Positions 22,262 through 29,984 of a DNA stretch of 37,313 nucleotides are shown here, piece by piece. The first letter of the stretch is position 1. Every line of letters begins with the position of its first letter. A program made the translations under genes and the position numbers. This stretch comes from 2-01-FULL-45-10 sp964433975 (GTDB taxonomy: Bacteria > Omnitrophota > Gorgyraeia > 2-01-FULL-45-10), in NCBI GenBank assembly GCA_964433975.1, contig CAYSSS010000008.1:1-37313 (forward strand), read 5' to 3'. The notes under the pieces were generated by a model that was not told the origin of the DNA, made no database searches, and saw only the letters and a program-made list of their open reading frames with translations.

Positions 22262-23611
22262 TTACTCCGGCTTTTCGAAAAGCCTGTCTATAAAATCCGT
22301 GGAATATTTACCTTTTATGAATATCGGATTACTCATCGCCTTTTTATGGAAAGGTATGGTCGTCTTTATAGGGTCGACTATGAACTCGTCGAGGGCGCGT
22401 TTACATATGGTGATGGCTTCAGTTCTATCCTTACCGTGAACTATCAGTTTCGCTATCAAGGAGTCATAGTAAGGCGGAATGGCATAACCCTGGTATACGT
22501 GCGTATCTATCCTGACACCGCGCCCACCGGGCAGGTCGAGCATCGCTATCTTGCCCGGCGACGGCATAAAATCATTGTCCGAGTCTTCCGCGTTTATTCT
22601 GCATTCTATTGCGCAGCCGTTAAATCTTATATCCTCCTGTTTGTAGCCGAGCTTCTCTCCGTTTGCTATACGTATCTGCTCTTTTACGAGATCTATCCCG
22701 GTCACGGCCTCCGTCACGGGATGTTCGACCTGGATCCTCGTATTCATCTCCATGAAGTAAAAATTTCCGTTGCAATCCACAAGGAATTCGATCGTCCCGG
22801 CGTTCACGTAGTCGATGGCCTTGGCGCATTTTATGGCGGCCTCGACTATCTTCTTTCTCAACTTCGAATCGAGCATCGGAGAGGGGCTCTCTTCTATCAA
22901 CTTCTGATGCCGCCTCTGTATGGTGCAGTCTCTTTCACCCAGATGTATTATATGGCCATGGTTGTCACCCAGGATCTGGATCTCCACATGGCGGGGTTTC
23001 TCCACATATCTTTCTATGTAAACATCGGGATTACCGAATGACGCCTCGGCTTCACGCTGGGCCGTAAGCATGGCGCTTATGAGCCGCACATCGTTATGAC
23101 ATACCCTCATGCCTTTCCCGCCACCGCCTGCCGCGGGTTTTATTATGACCGGATATTTCGTCTCTTTGGCGATCCTCAGGGCATCTTCTTTGGTCTTTAC
23201 GATGTCTTTGCTTCCAGGGACGACCGGTACGCCCGCTTTCCGGGCAGTATCTTTGGCGGCCATCTTATCGCCCATGAGCCGCATATTTTCGGGCGTGGGC
23301 CCTATGAATTTTATTTTGCACGATTCGCATATCTCCGCGAAATGCGCGTCCTCCGCCAGGAATCCGTATCCGGGATGGATAGCTTCCACATCTGTAATTT
23401 CCGCGGCGCTTATGATGCTGGGAATATTGAGATAGCTTGAAGAGCTCGCGGCGCTACCGATGCATATGGCTTCGTCTGCGAACCTGACATGTAGAGAATT
23501 TATGTCGGCCTCCGAGTATACCGCTACGGTGCGTATATTGAGCTCTTTGCATGCTCTGATTATCCTTAATGCAACCTCACCCCTGTTAGCTATCAAAATT
23601 TTTGAGAACAT
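22262..23611 (-). CDS. accC: Biotin carboxylase subunit of acetyl-CoA carboxylase
   Basis: A 449-aa ATP-grasp enzyme: FSKILIANRGEVALRIIRAC (pre-ATP-grasp domain), IHPGYGFLAEDAHF, AAGGGGKGMR (ATP loop), HLGERDCTIQRRHQK and EMNTRIQVEHPVTE, then the C-terminal biotin carboxylase domain. It carboxylates biotin on AccB in the first step of fatty acid synthesis. Full length. The ATG follows GGAGAG. The 85-nt space after accB contains a copy of a dispersed hairpin repeat (23644-23688). Confidence 0.97.
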   Translation of the reverse strand: MFSKILIANRGEVALRIIRACKELNIRTVAVYSEADINSLHVRFADEAICIGSAASSSSYLNIPSIISAAEITDVEAIHPGYGFLAEDAHFAEICESCKIKFIGPTPENMRLMGDKMAAKDTARKAGVPVVPGSKDIVKTKEDALRIAKETKYPVIIKPAAGGGGKGMRVCHNDVRLISAMLTAQREAEASFGNPDVYIERYVEKPRHVEIQILGDNHGHIIHLGERDCTIQRRHQKLIEESPSPMLDSKLRKKIVEAAIKCAKAIDYVNAGTIEFLVDCNGNFYFMEMNTRIQVEHPVTEAVTGIDLVKEQIRIANGEKLGYKQEDIRFNGCAIECRINAEDSDNDFMPSPGKIAMLDLPGGRGVRIDTHVYQGYAIPPYYDSLIAKLIVHGKDRTEAITICKRALDEFIVDPIKTTIPFHKKAMSNPIFIKGKYSTDFIDRLFEKPE

Positions 23612-23643
23612 GGAACTCTCCGCTATTGCTTTTAGTGTGACAT

Positions 23644-23688
23644 CCGCCGAAGCATTCCGTCTATTTCAGGTTGAATGCGAAGGCGGAC
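23644..23688 (+). repeat. 45-bp dispersed hairpin repeat, copy A
   Basis: Unit begins CCGCCGAAGCAT and ends ATGCGAAGGCGGAC. Outer arms CCGCC/GGCGG and inner arms GCAT/ATGC pair, separated on both sides by GAA, giving a symmetric GAA/GAA internal loop. It lies in the accB-accC intergenic space. Copies of equal 45-bp length are at 26878-26922 and 37107-37151. Confidence 0.85.
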
Positions 23689-23696
23689 AATTCTCC

Positions 23697-24149
23697 TCAC
23701 TTTATCGGCTCTATTACGAACATCACCTGTCCAAACTCTACAGGTTCGGCGTTATCAACTAGTATCTCCAGTATCTTGCCTCTCACTTCGGACTTTATTT
23801 CATTCATAAGCTTCATGGCCTCTATTATGCATAATACCTGGCCTATCCCTATGGTGTCCCCTACGTTCACATACCCCGCCGCTTCCGGCGAAGGAGAGCG
23901 GTAGAAGGTTCCGACCATGGGCGCTTTGATATCAACGGTATTCCTTGCCTTTTCGGCCTCTTTAACGCTCTTTGCATCCTGGGGAGGTTGTTGCGCCGCA
24001 TAATGCGGAACGAGCTCGATCGCTTTTTCGAAAGAACCCGTGGACGACTTTTTAAGCTTTATCCGCATGCCGTCCTTCTCCACCTCCAGCTCGGTAAGGC
24101 CATTATCGTTCATCAGTGTTATCATATCTTTTATCTCTTTTATGTACAT
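23697..24149 (-). CDS. accB: Biotin carboxyl carrier protein of acetyl-CoA carboxylase
   Basis: A 150-aa protein with an N-terminal helical segment, a low-complexity Ala/Pro/Gln linker, and a C-terminal biotinyl domain (PMVGTFYRSPSPEAAGYVNV ... IIEAMKLMNEI), in which the Lys of EAMKLM is biotinylated. It carries CO2 from AccC to the carboxyltransferase. ATG behind GGAGGAGAAG, 11 nt after the peptidase stop. The pepP-accB-accC order is widespread in bacteria. Confidence 0.97.
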   Translation of the reverse strand: MYIKEIKDMITLMNDNGLTELEVEKDGMRIKLKKSSTGSFEKAIELVPHYAAQQPPQDAKSVKEAEKARNTVDIKAPMVGTFYRSPSPEAAGYVNVGDTIGIGQVLCIIEAMKLMNEIKSEVRGKILEILVDNAEPVEFGQVMFVIEPIK

Positions 24150-24160
24150 CTTCTCCTCCG

Positions 24161-25213
24161 TTATCTTGTTAAGACTTCACAGCCCTTATCCGTGACTAGC
24201 ACCATATCCTCTATCCTAACGCCCCCGAACTTGGGCAGGTAGATGGCCGGCTCCACAGTAAAGACCATACCGCTCTTTAATGTACTGTCATTCCTTTTCG
24301 ATATGCTCGGCTCTTCATGGACATCCATTCCTATGCCATGTCCGAGTGAGTGGCCGAAAAACTTTCCATAACCTTTTCGGGCGATATAGCCTCTTCCCGC
24401 GAGATCGATCTGGGATATCTTCACTCCGGGCCTTATCTTTTCTATCGCCGCATCTTGGGCCGCCCTTACGATGCGGTATATCTCTTTTATCTTATCCTTT
24501 ACCTTGCCAATGAAGACCATGCGCGTTATATCGGAATTGTATAATTCCAGCCGGCATCCCATATCCAGCATTAAAACATCGTTTCTGGCGACCTTGTCTG
24601 TTGTAGCGTGAGCGTGCGGCTTCGAGCTGTTCCTCCCGCAGGCACTTATTGTTTCAAACGCCGTCCTGGCTCCCCTCTTGATGAATTCACATTCTATAGA
24701 GTCGCTTATATAGCGCTCTGATATCCCTGGACGGATCTTCCCCGATATCTTCTTAAGAACATCGCTGGCTACGTCAATCGATCTTTTAATGGCCTCTATC
24801 TCATTGAGATCTTTAACGGCCCTTAAGTTCTCTATAATGTTCTTTGCGACTACAAGTTTTGCCGGACGTATAAAACCCGCCAGTTTCCTGGCGACCTCAT
24901 ACGGGAGGTTCTGGGAATCAAAGCCGAGCTTTCTTATACGATTCTTTTTTACGATCTGGCTTATTACATCATAGGTCGACGTCGTCACTTCCACTATCGT
25001 GAAACCGCAAATTGAATCTCGGGCATCTTCCGTATATCGGGAATCTGTGAGAAAGAACTGCGCATCGGGCGTTACAATTACCAGAGCATCCCCACCCTTA
25101 AAACCGCTTATATATTTTACATTAGTCTCGTTCGACACGAGAAGTGAGCCGATCCCCAGCTTTTTTAATTCAGCTCTTAATTTTTTTAATCTGAGCTTAT
25201 GATCAAATATCAT
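24161..25213 (-). CDS. Xaa-Pro aminopeptidase (M24B)
   Basis: A 350-aa protein: N-terminal creatinase-like domain (LVSNETNVKYISGF ... FFLTDSRYTEDA) and C-terminal pita-bread domain with all metal ligands visible: LDMGC and NSDITRM (two Asp), FFGHSLGHGIGMDVHEEP (His), TVEPAIYL (Glu) and RIEDMVLV (Glu). It removes N-terminal residues preceding proline. The ATG overlaps the aroQ TGA (ATGA, 25210-25213). No efp gene separates it from accB, unlike in many genomes. Confidence 0.93.
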   Translation of the reverse strand: MIFDHKLRLKKLRAELKKLGIGSLLVSNETNVKYISGFKGGDALVIVTPDAQFFLTDSRYTEDARDSICGFTIVEVTTSTYDVISQIVKKNRIRKLGFDSQNLPYEVARKLAGFIRPAKLVVAKNIIENLRAVKDLNEIEAIKRSIDVASDVLKKISGKIRPGISERYISDSIECEFIKRGARTAFETISACGRNSSKPHAHATTDKVARNDVLMLDMGCRLELYNSDITRMVFIGKVKDKIKEIYRIVRAAQDAAIEKIRPGVKISQIDLAGRGYIARKGYGKFFGHSLGHGIGMDVHEEPSISKRNDSTLKSGMVFTVEPAIYLPKFGGVRIEDMVLVTDKGCEVLTR

Positions 25214-25650
25214 TTCTTGCCGGCCAGGCCAATTGCAGCTTCCAGCCCGAGAATGTAGCTCATCTTTCCAAAGCCGCAGATCTGTCCTATGGCTACCGGC
25301 GATATCAAAGATGTGTGCCGAAACTCCTCGCGCGCATATATATTCGACAGGTGCACCTCTACGGCCGGAACCTTTACGGAGCTTATAGCATCCCGTATAG
25401 CCACGCTGGTGTGCGTGTAGGCCGCGGGGTTTATTACTATGGCGTTGAACTTGCCCTGGGATTTACCGATCAACTCCACTATCTCTCCTTCGTGGTTCGA
25501 CTGTACGATCTCAAGCTTCACATTCTTTACCCTGGCCATCTTTTTAAGGTCTCTGTTTATATCGTCTATGGTGACCTTGCCGTATATATCGGGCTCTCTC
25601 TTTCCCAGCAGATTGAGGTTTGGGCCGTGTATCACAAGTATCTTTTTCAT
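25210..25650 (-). CDS. aroQ: 3-dehydroquinate dehydratase, type II
   Basis: A 146-aa type II enzyme with GPNLNLLGKREPDIYG (catalytic Tyr), VQSNHEGEIVELI, NPAAYTHTSVAIRDA and VEVHLSNIYAREEFRH (catalytic His). It dehydrates 3-dehydroquinate to 3-dehydroshikimate, the step after AroB (2522-3426). The ATG at 25648-25650 follows GTGGAGC; the 31 upstream codons in the same frame belong to the shadow of the Trm112-like gene. It is 2 nt downstream of that gene. Confidence 0.95.
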   Translation of the reverse strand: MKKILVIHGPNLNLLGKREPDIYGKVTIDDINRDLKKMARVKNVKLEIVQSNHEGEIVELIGKSQGKFNAIVINPAAYTHTSVAIRDAISSVKVPAVEVHLSNIYAREEFRHTSLISPVAIGQICGFGKMSYILGLEAAIGLAGKK

Positions 25651-25652
25651 AT

Positions 25653-25832
25653 TTAAGCTCCACTCTTTTCGCTGCGGGGCAGTTCGGCCTCGTCTATCAG
25701 CATTATCGGGATATCGTCTTTTACCGGATAGCGCCGCTCGCACTTTGAGCAGACGATCCGGTCGCCTTCCAGTCTTACGCCTGCCTTACATAATGGGCAC
25801 GCCAGTATATCTAAAAGCTCTCTGTCTATCAT
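25653..25832 (-). CDS. Trm112/YcaR-like zinc-ribbon protein
   Basis: A 59-aa protein that a length cut-off would miss. It opens MIDRELLDILACPLCKAG, continues RIVCSKCERRYPVKDDIPIM and ends RSEKSGA. Two CxxC pairs and the RRYPVKDDIPIML segment match the Trm112p-like (UPF0434/YcaR) family, small zinc-binding partners of methyltransferases and of unknown function in bacteria. The ATG directly abuts the TAG of the flippase-like gene (25833-25835) and the TAA is 2 nt before aroQ, so it is translationally embedded in the operon. Confidence 0.85.
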   Translation of the reverse strand: MIDRELLDILACPLCKAGVRLEGDRIVCSKCERRYPVKDDIPIMLIDEAELPRSEKSGA

Positions 25833-26801
25833 CTATACGGCTCCTTCGTTTAGCTCTTTGATCTTGACCTTGAACTGCGGGCTGAATGCGTATATCAGTC
25901 CGCCGGCAACACTTATACATAAGAGTATAACTAGCCACAGGATGCTCATAGCAAAGGCCTTGCCTGATCCTATCAATGGCCCGAATAGCACTACGGTAGA
26001 GCCTTCCCTTAGGCCCAGGCCGTTTATCGAAGGCAATAGGCTCATCATGCTGACTATGGGCATCTTTATTAAGAGGTCCTTAATGGGTATCCAGCTTCCT
26101 ATGCTCAAAGCAACTACGCCGAGGCTCGTAAAAAATAGGATTTGCGAAACAAACGAAATGATAAAAGACTTGATCAAGAGGGCCTTGTGGTATTTATACT
26201 GATGGATGATCTCGTATACCTTCCTGAGCTTCTCTTTAATGGGATTGATTATGAAGAAAAGAAACCTGAACTTCTGGGCAAGCCTCTTATTCGTTATGAG
26301 TATGATGAATACTATTGAGCCAAGCGTTATCGCGTATATTATGTATCTCAGCGTTGGATCAACTACGCCTTCCTCAACGAAGAAGAGCGCCAAAAATGCC
26401 ATGGATATCATAGTGAATAGGCCTATTACCCGGTCAACAAAGACTGAGGCGTAGGCTCCGGCCTTCTTGTCGGTATTCTTTGAGAGATAATAAGCTTTAG
26501 CCACATCCCCACCGATCGATGTCGGCAGAAAATTGTTGAAGAAATAGCCTATGAAGGTCAGGCTCAAAGCTTCTTTGAGCGTCACCGCGATATTTTGAGC
26601 TCCTATCAGGATCTTTAACCTGATCGAACCAACGCCTGCCGCGGCCGCGAATATGACCAACCCCAGCAGGAATACCGGCACCTTAGTGGCTGCGAACGCC
26701 TTGAGTATCTGGGGGTACTTGTCCCTCATAATATAGAGTAATAATACTATGAAGAATACGCTCACGAAAGCTCTTAGCGCCTGAGATAATCTCTTAGTCA
26801 T
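25833..26801 (-). CDS. Flippase-like integral membrane protein (LPG_synthase_TM / UPF0104)
   Basis: A 322-aa polytopic membrane protein with about eight hydrophobic spans. The signature LPTSIGGDVAKAYYLSKNTD and FVDRVIGLFTM are typical of the MprF N-terminal / AglD-like flippase domain (PF03706). Members are linked to lipid or glycolipid translocation across the inner membrane. The substrate is unknown; the run also holds lipid (acc) and heptose genes. First gene of the 17.4-26.8 kb run, with a candidate promoter at 26816-26843. Confidence 0.85.
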   Translation of the reverse strand: MTKRLSQALRAFVSVFFIVLLLYIMRDKYPQILKAFAATKVPVFLLGLVIFAAAAGVGSIRLKILIGAQNIAVTLKEALSLTFIGYFFNNFLPTSIGGDVAKAYYLSKNTDKKAGAYASVFVDRVIGLFTMISMAFLALFFVEEGVVDPTLRYIIYAITLGSIVFIILITNKRLAQKFRFLFFIINPIKEKLRKVYEIIHQYKYHKALLIKSFIISFVSQILFFTSLGVVALSIGSWIPIKDLLIKMPIVSMMSLLPSINGLGLREGSTVVLFGPLIGSGKAFAMSILWLVILLCISVAGGLIYAFSPQFKVKIKELNEGAV

Positions 26802-26815
26802 GGGTATAACAATTT

Positions 26816-26843
26816 ATCATAAAGGGATAATGATGTAAAGCAA
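26816..26843 (-). promoter_or_regulatory. Candidate promoter for the flippase/aroQ/acc operon
   Basis: Minus strand TTGCTT (26838-26843), 16-nt spacer, TATGAT (26816-26821). The -10 matches at five of six positions, the -35 at three. The next gene starts 15 nt beyond the -10, so the leader would be short. Weaker evidence than the consensus promoters elsewhere in the window. Confidence 0.4.
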
Positions 26844-26877
26844 TTTTTGGCCCTCATTAATGACGGCAGGCGTCAAT

Positions 26878-26922
26878 CCGCCGAAGCATCTACCATATTG
26901 CTTATTGATTGCGAAGGCGGAC
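26878..26922 (+). repeat. 45-bp dispersed hairpin repeat, copy B
   Basis: Same unit as at 23644: starts CCGCCGAAGCAT and ends TTGCGAAGGCGGAC, 45 bp, with a different central segment. It lies in the 147-bp space between rmuC and the flippase-like gene, just upstream of the candidate promoter at 26816-26843. The rest of that space holds a small palindrome (TGACG/CGTCA, about 26861-26875) and nothing else recognised. Confidence 0.85.
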
Positions 26923-26948
26923 GGAACCTTATGAAAAAAGAGATTGAT

Positions 26949-27872
26949 TTATGCTGACTTTTGCTCGAGAGATGCTATGTGCTGGTCTATCTTGGCCAGC
27001 GAGCTTTGCAGGGAGTCGTTGTTGTTGTAAGCGTCCTTGATGTGCTTCATCAGCACGTTATATACGTCTTTGAACCTGTCAAAATCATATTTAAGTCCGG
27101 AGACTTTTCCAAGGATCTCTTTTGCGTTCTCTTCTATCTTAAGCGCCTTCATCCCCTGCACTATCATCACCAGATACGGATATATGGTTTGAGGAGAGAC
27201 CGGGCAGACCCGTCTTTTCCAGGCATAGTCGATCAAGACGTTATCTTCGTTGAAATGCTTATCTTTAACGAACGCCTCATAGTAAACTCCCTCCGAAGGG
27301 ATATACATCATCGCAAAGTCCGTCGTCTTCTCCCCCGGGAGAATATATTTGCTCGTCTCGTCTATCCTCTTCTTAACGTCGCCCGTGAACGCCTTCCAGA
27401 AGGTACGTTTCATGTTATCATCCCCGGCCGAAAGCATCTTGTTGAAATTCTCTAAAGAGAGCTTCGAGTCGATCGGGACGATGTGCTCCTTGAACTTTAT
27501 AACAAAATCGACTATGCCGGAGCTGAGCCTGTACTGAGATTCGAGCATATGGCTGCCCAGGACGTCATGAAGGGCCTTTTCCAATATGCGTTCACCGGCG
27601 CCGCCCGCACCTTTGGGCGTTATAAAGAGGTTGCGCAGGTTCTTGACCTCGCTCATCACATCATTTATCTGCTGGGCCTTCTGGTTGATGACAGCCATCT
27701 CTTTATTTATGCTGGTGATGGCCTCGGATGTCCGCTTTCTTATCTCTTCGGTAAGCGGAAGATTTGAGCAGAGGGAGTCCGTATTGCTCCTTATGTCTTT
27801 AAGGCGTATTATCAGGTAAAAGACGGCTAGCGTCAGGATGATCAATAACAGGAGTACCGCATAGATTATCAT
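26949..27872 (-). CDS. rmuC: RmuC-domain protein
   Basis: A 307-aa protein with one N-terminal membrane span (MIIYAVLLLLIILTLAVFYL), a coiled-coil of about 80 residues and the RmuC nuclease-like domain (GERILEKALHDVLGSHM, VDFVIKFKEHIVPIDSKLSL, FAMMYIPSEGVYYEAF, VSPQTIYPYLVMIVQG). RmuC limits inversions at short repeats and has a PD-(D/E)XK-like fold; the D-x-K of PIDSKL is the probable active site. Shorter than E. coli RmuC but complete. Overlaps the DUF1844 gene stop by 4 nt. Confidence 0.93.
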   Translation of the reverse strand: MIIYAVLLLLIILTLAVFYLIIRLKDIRSNTDSLCSNLPLTEEIRKRTSEAITSINKEMAVINQKAQQINDVMSEVKNLRNLFITPKGAGGAGERILEKALHDVLGSHMLESQYRLSSGIVDFVIKFKEHIVPIDSKLSLENFNKMLSAGDDNMKRTFWKAFTGDVKKRIDETSKYILPGEKTTDFAMMYIPSEGVYYEAFVKDKHFNEDNVLIDYAWKRRVCPVSPQTIYPYLVMIVQGMKALKIEENAKEILGKVSGLKYDFDRFKDVYNVLMKHIKDAYNNNDSLQSSLAKIDQHIASLEQKSA

Positions 27873-28231
27873 TTTTTGATATCGCCCGCACCTTTAGCTT
27901 TAGCCACAAACCGCATTCTCAGGTCGTAGAGGATGGAGCTCATGGCTTCATCCTCATCTTTTGATAGGTTGTTCTTCGTCTTATCTTTCAGCATCTCGAG
28001 CGTATCGATAAGGATCTTCGCATGCTGCAGGTTCGTATCCTTTTTATGGGTAACCGGGTTCTCCATATCACCGAGCGCCATCACAGCCTCCATCATGAGG
28101 CCAGTTATGAAGAGCCCAAAACTTATCTCTACCGGCGCCTGGGCGCCGGGCTTTACATCACCGGTCCTTTTTTCTTTCTCGACCGATTCCTTCCATGACT
28201 CATCTACGTGTTTTTTTATCTCATCGCTCAT
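27869..28231 (-). CDS. DUF1844 protein
   Basis: A 120-aa charged, helical protein. The segment VEISFGLFITGLMMEAVMAL followed by GDMENPVTHKKDTNLQHAK and ILIDTLEMLKDKTKNNL is diagnostic of DUF1844, a small family widespread in delta-proteobacterial and PVC-type genomes whose function is unknown. Gene start ATG overlaps nothing upstream (75 nt to the patatin gene, filled by a tandem repeat). The stop overlaps the rmuC ATG (27869-27872). Confidence 0.85.
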   Translation of the reverse strand: MSDEIKKHVDESWKESVEKEKRTGDVKPGAQAPVEISFGLFITGLMMEAVMALGDMENPVTHKKDTNLQHAKILIDTLEMLKDKTKNNLSKDEDEAMSSILYDLRMRFVAKAKGAGDIKK

Positions 28232-28257
28232 TATAGCCCCCGGTTCTTATATACTGA

Positions 28258-28299
28258 CAACTATGAACCATCAACTATGAACTATCAACTATGAACTAT
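28258..28299 (+). repeat. 14-bp tandem repeat, three copies
   Basis: CAACTATGAACTAT repeated at 28258-28271 (one C/T variant), 28272-28285 and 28286-28299, then a partial copy running toward the patatin stop. A minisatellite-type array between the patatin and DUF1844 genes. No coding or regulatory role is visible. Confidence 0.85.
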
Positions 28300-28306
28300 C
28301 AACTAA

Positions 28307-29146
28307 CTAGTCCCGCCATTCATCCTGTCCCGCCATCTTAAGCGACGGAAAATTGTATACGCTCAACATCCTCTTTATCTGGCCCGCTTTCACTTGAGCC
28401 GCCTTCTCCCCCATGGCTATCACTTCCCTGGACTTATCGAACGCCACCTGGTCAATATCGTGGCCGAGATCAACCTTTATCATAACATCTGAAATCCGGG
28501 CCTGGTAACGGTTCAGCTCCTCACCCATGATCTGGAACGACTGCAACAGCATCTGGAATATATTATCAATCTTGCCCTCTTTTACGCAGAAGCCTACATC
28601 TACCGCCACCATATAGCCTGGATCTATAGACCTGGCTATCCTCGTGGGGACGCTGTTCTTTATCCCGCCATCAACGAGCAGCCTCCCGCCTATCCTCACC
28701 GGATTGAATATGCCCGGCCATGAACAGCTGGCGCAGACCACCTTCTGTAGATCCCCTTTTTGGAATACCACCCTTTCATTCTTCTCTATATCTGTAGCTA
28801 CCACTGCGATCGGTATCCGGCAATCTTCGAAGTTCTTGTTTTCGGTCAACTCCGCTACAACCTTCGCCAGCTTTCTGCCTGCCAATAGCCCCATCTTCGG
28901 AAGAGTGGGATCAAAAACGGTCTTCCAGCTGAATTTATGGGCCATCTCCTCCATATTCTTAATGGGCATGCCTACGGAGTAAGCGGCTCCTATCAAAGCT
29001 CCCATGCTCGTTCCAACGATCCTCTGAATCGGTATCTTCTCCTTCTCGAGCACTTTCAATATTCCGATATGCGCAAGCCCGCGTGCCGATCCTCCTCCCA
29101 GGACGAGGACGATGCTTCTCTTCTTCTTCTTCAGGAACCCCAGCAT
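28307..29146 (-). CDS. Patatin-like phospholipase (RssA-type)
   Basis: A 279-aa patatin domain: oxyanion hole GGGSARGLAHIG, nucleophile GTSMGALIGAAYSVG, catalytic Asp in LLVDGGIKNSVP, and CSWPGIFNPV between. This set matches the RssA/YchK bacterial esterase group acting on acyl esters or phospholipids. It has a charged N-terminus (GFLKKKKR) but no signal peptide, so is probably cytoplasmic or membrane-associated. It lies 21 nt after the MEMO gene. Complete. Confidence 0.92.
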   Translation of the reverse strand: MLGFLKKKKRSIVLVLGGGSARGLAHIGILKVLEKEKIPIQRIVGTSMGALIGAAYSVGMPIKNMEEMAHKFSWKTVFDPTLPKMGLLAGRKLAKVVAELTENKNFEDCRIPIAVVATDIEKNERVVFQKGDLQKVVCASCSWPGIFNPVRIGGRLLVDGGIKNSVPTRIARSIDPGYMVAVDVGFCVKEGKIDNIFQMLLQSFQIMGEELNRYQARISDVMIKVDLGHDIDQVAFDKSREVIAMGEKAAQVKAGQIKRMLSVYNFPSLKMAGQDEWRD

Positions 29147-29167
29147 GGTTATTGGTCTCCCCCTATG

Positions 29168-29980
29168 TTATTCTATCACTATTCCCGCGTAACCCACAAC
29201 GGACGAATAGTCCCCTGACGCATCCGCGCTCGTTTGATATTTTATCAGCTTTGCCTTGGTGGCACCAAGCGCCTTTGTGGCGGTTATCATTATGGCGGCG
29301 GGCGCAGAGCCGCACATCGAGATATCGAACCGGAGGACGCGATCTAGAAGAGCCTCTTCATCAAGTTTCAAGACAGCGTCGATAGCCTTAGAATCTTTCT
29401 CCTGGGCCGACTCTTGGGACTCATAGTGAGTCATATCGCTCGAAGCGATAATGACAACATCCTTCTCGAGCTTTAACTCCTTAATAGATTTAGCGATAGC
29501 CTGCCCTATTTCCCTGTATTGTTCGATCGTGCCGGTCGATATCACTATCGGGACTATCGAAAAATTTTCCTGTAATGTTTGCAAAATAGGCAGCTGGACT
29601 TCTATGGAATGTTCTTGAATGTGCGCGAATTCGTCCTTCGAAATCTGCGGGCAATTTTCCAGTATTTTTTCAGACAATCTCTTGTTGATGGTCACATTGC
29701 CCAAGGGTGTGGACCATGAATCGCTCGTGGAGAGGCTGAAAGGAGAACCAAGCCCGGTGTGGTTGGGACCCATTATTACATATATAGGCTTCGGTTTTAT
29801 AGAACCTAATGTAAGGCCCGCCACTGGACCCGAGTAGACGTATCCCGCATGCGGTGAAATTACGCCTATGGCGTCTTCTTTCATTTTCGGAGAGGACTTA
29901 GTCAGACCGGCCGCTTCCTTGGCCAGAGATTCTCTCGACCCCGAATAGAACTGCCCAGCCACAGCAGGATTACGCATCAT
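29168..29980 (-). CDS. MEMO family protein (AmmeMemoRadiSam system protein B)
   Basis: A 270-aa MEMO protein: PAVAGQFYSGS, SPHAGYVYSGPVAG (first His), VIMGPNHTGLG (second His), ASSDMTHYES, and DISMCGSAPAAIMI (Cys). The three positions correspond to the metal-binding site of human MEMO1. In bacteria MEMO, AMMECR1 and a radical SAM protein form a system of unknown role; the other two are not in this window. Two adjacent ATGs are possible. Four nucleotides separate it from the M16 peptidase. Confidence 0.92.
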   Translation of the reverse strand: MMRNPAVAGQFYSGSRESLAKEAAGLTKSSPKMKEDAIGVISPHAGYVYSGPVAGLTLGSIKPKPIYVIMGPNHTGLGSPFSLSTSDSWSTPLGNVTINKRLSEKILENCPQISKDEFAHIQEHSIEVQLPILQTLQENFSIVPIVISTGTIEQYREIGQAIAKSIKELKLEKDVVIIASSDMTHYESQESAQEKDSKAIDAVLKLDEEALLDRVLRFDISMCGSAPAAIMITATKALGATKAKLIKYQTSADASGDYSSVVGYAGIVIE

Positions 29981-29984
29981 TGTT

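Noticed and set aside
21863..23041. Long plus-strand open frame (392 codons) over accC and the Asp23 gene
   Set aside because: It is antisense to two unmistakable genes, has no domain-like composition and is a by-product of their codon usage.
28258..28299. Possible CRISPR array
   Set aside because: 14-bp units are contiguous with no spacers; it is a simple tandem repeat.
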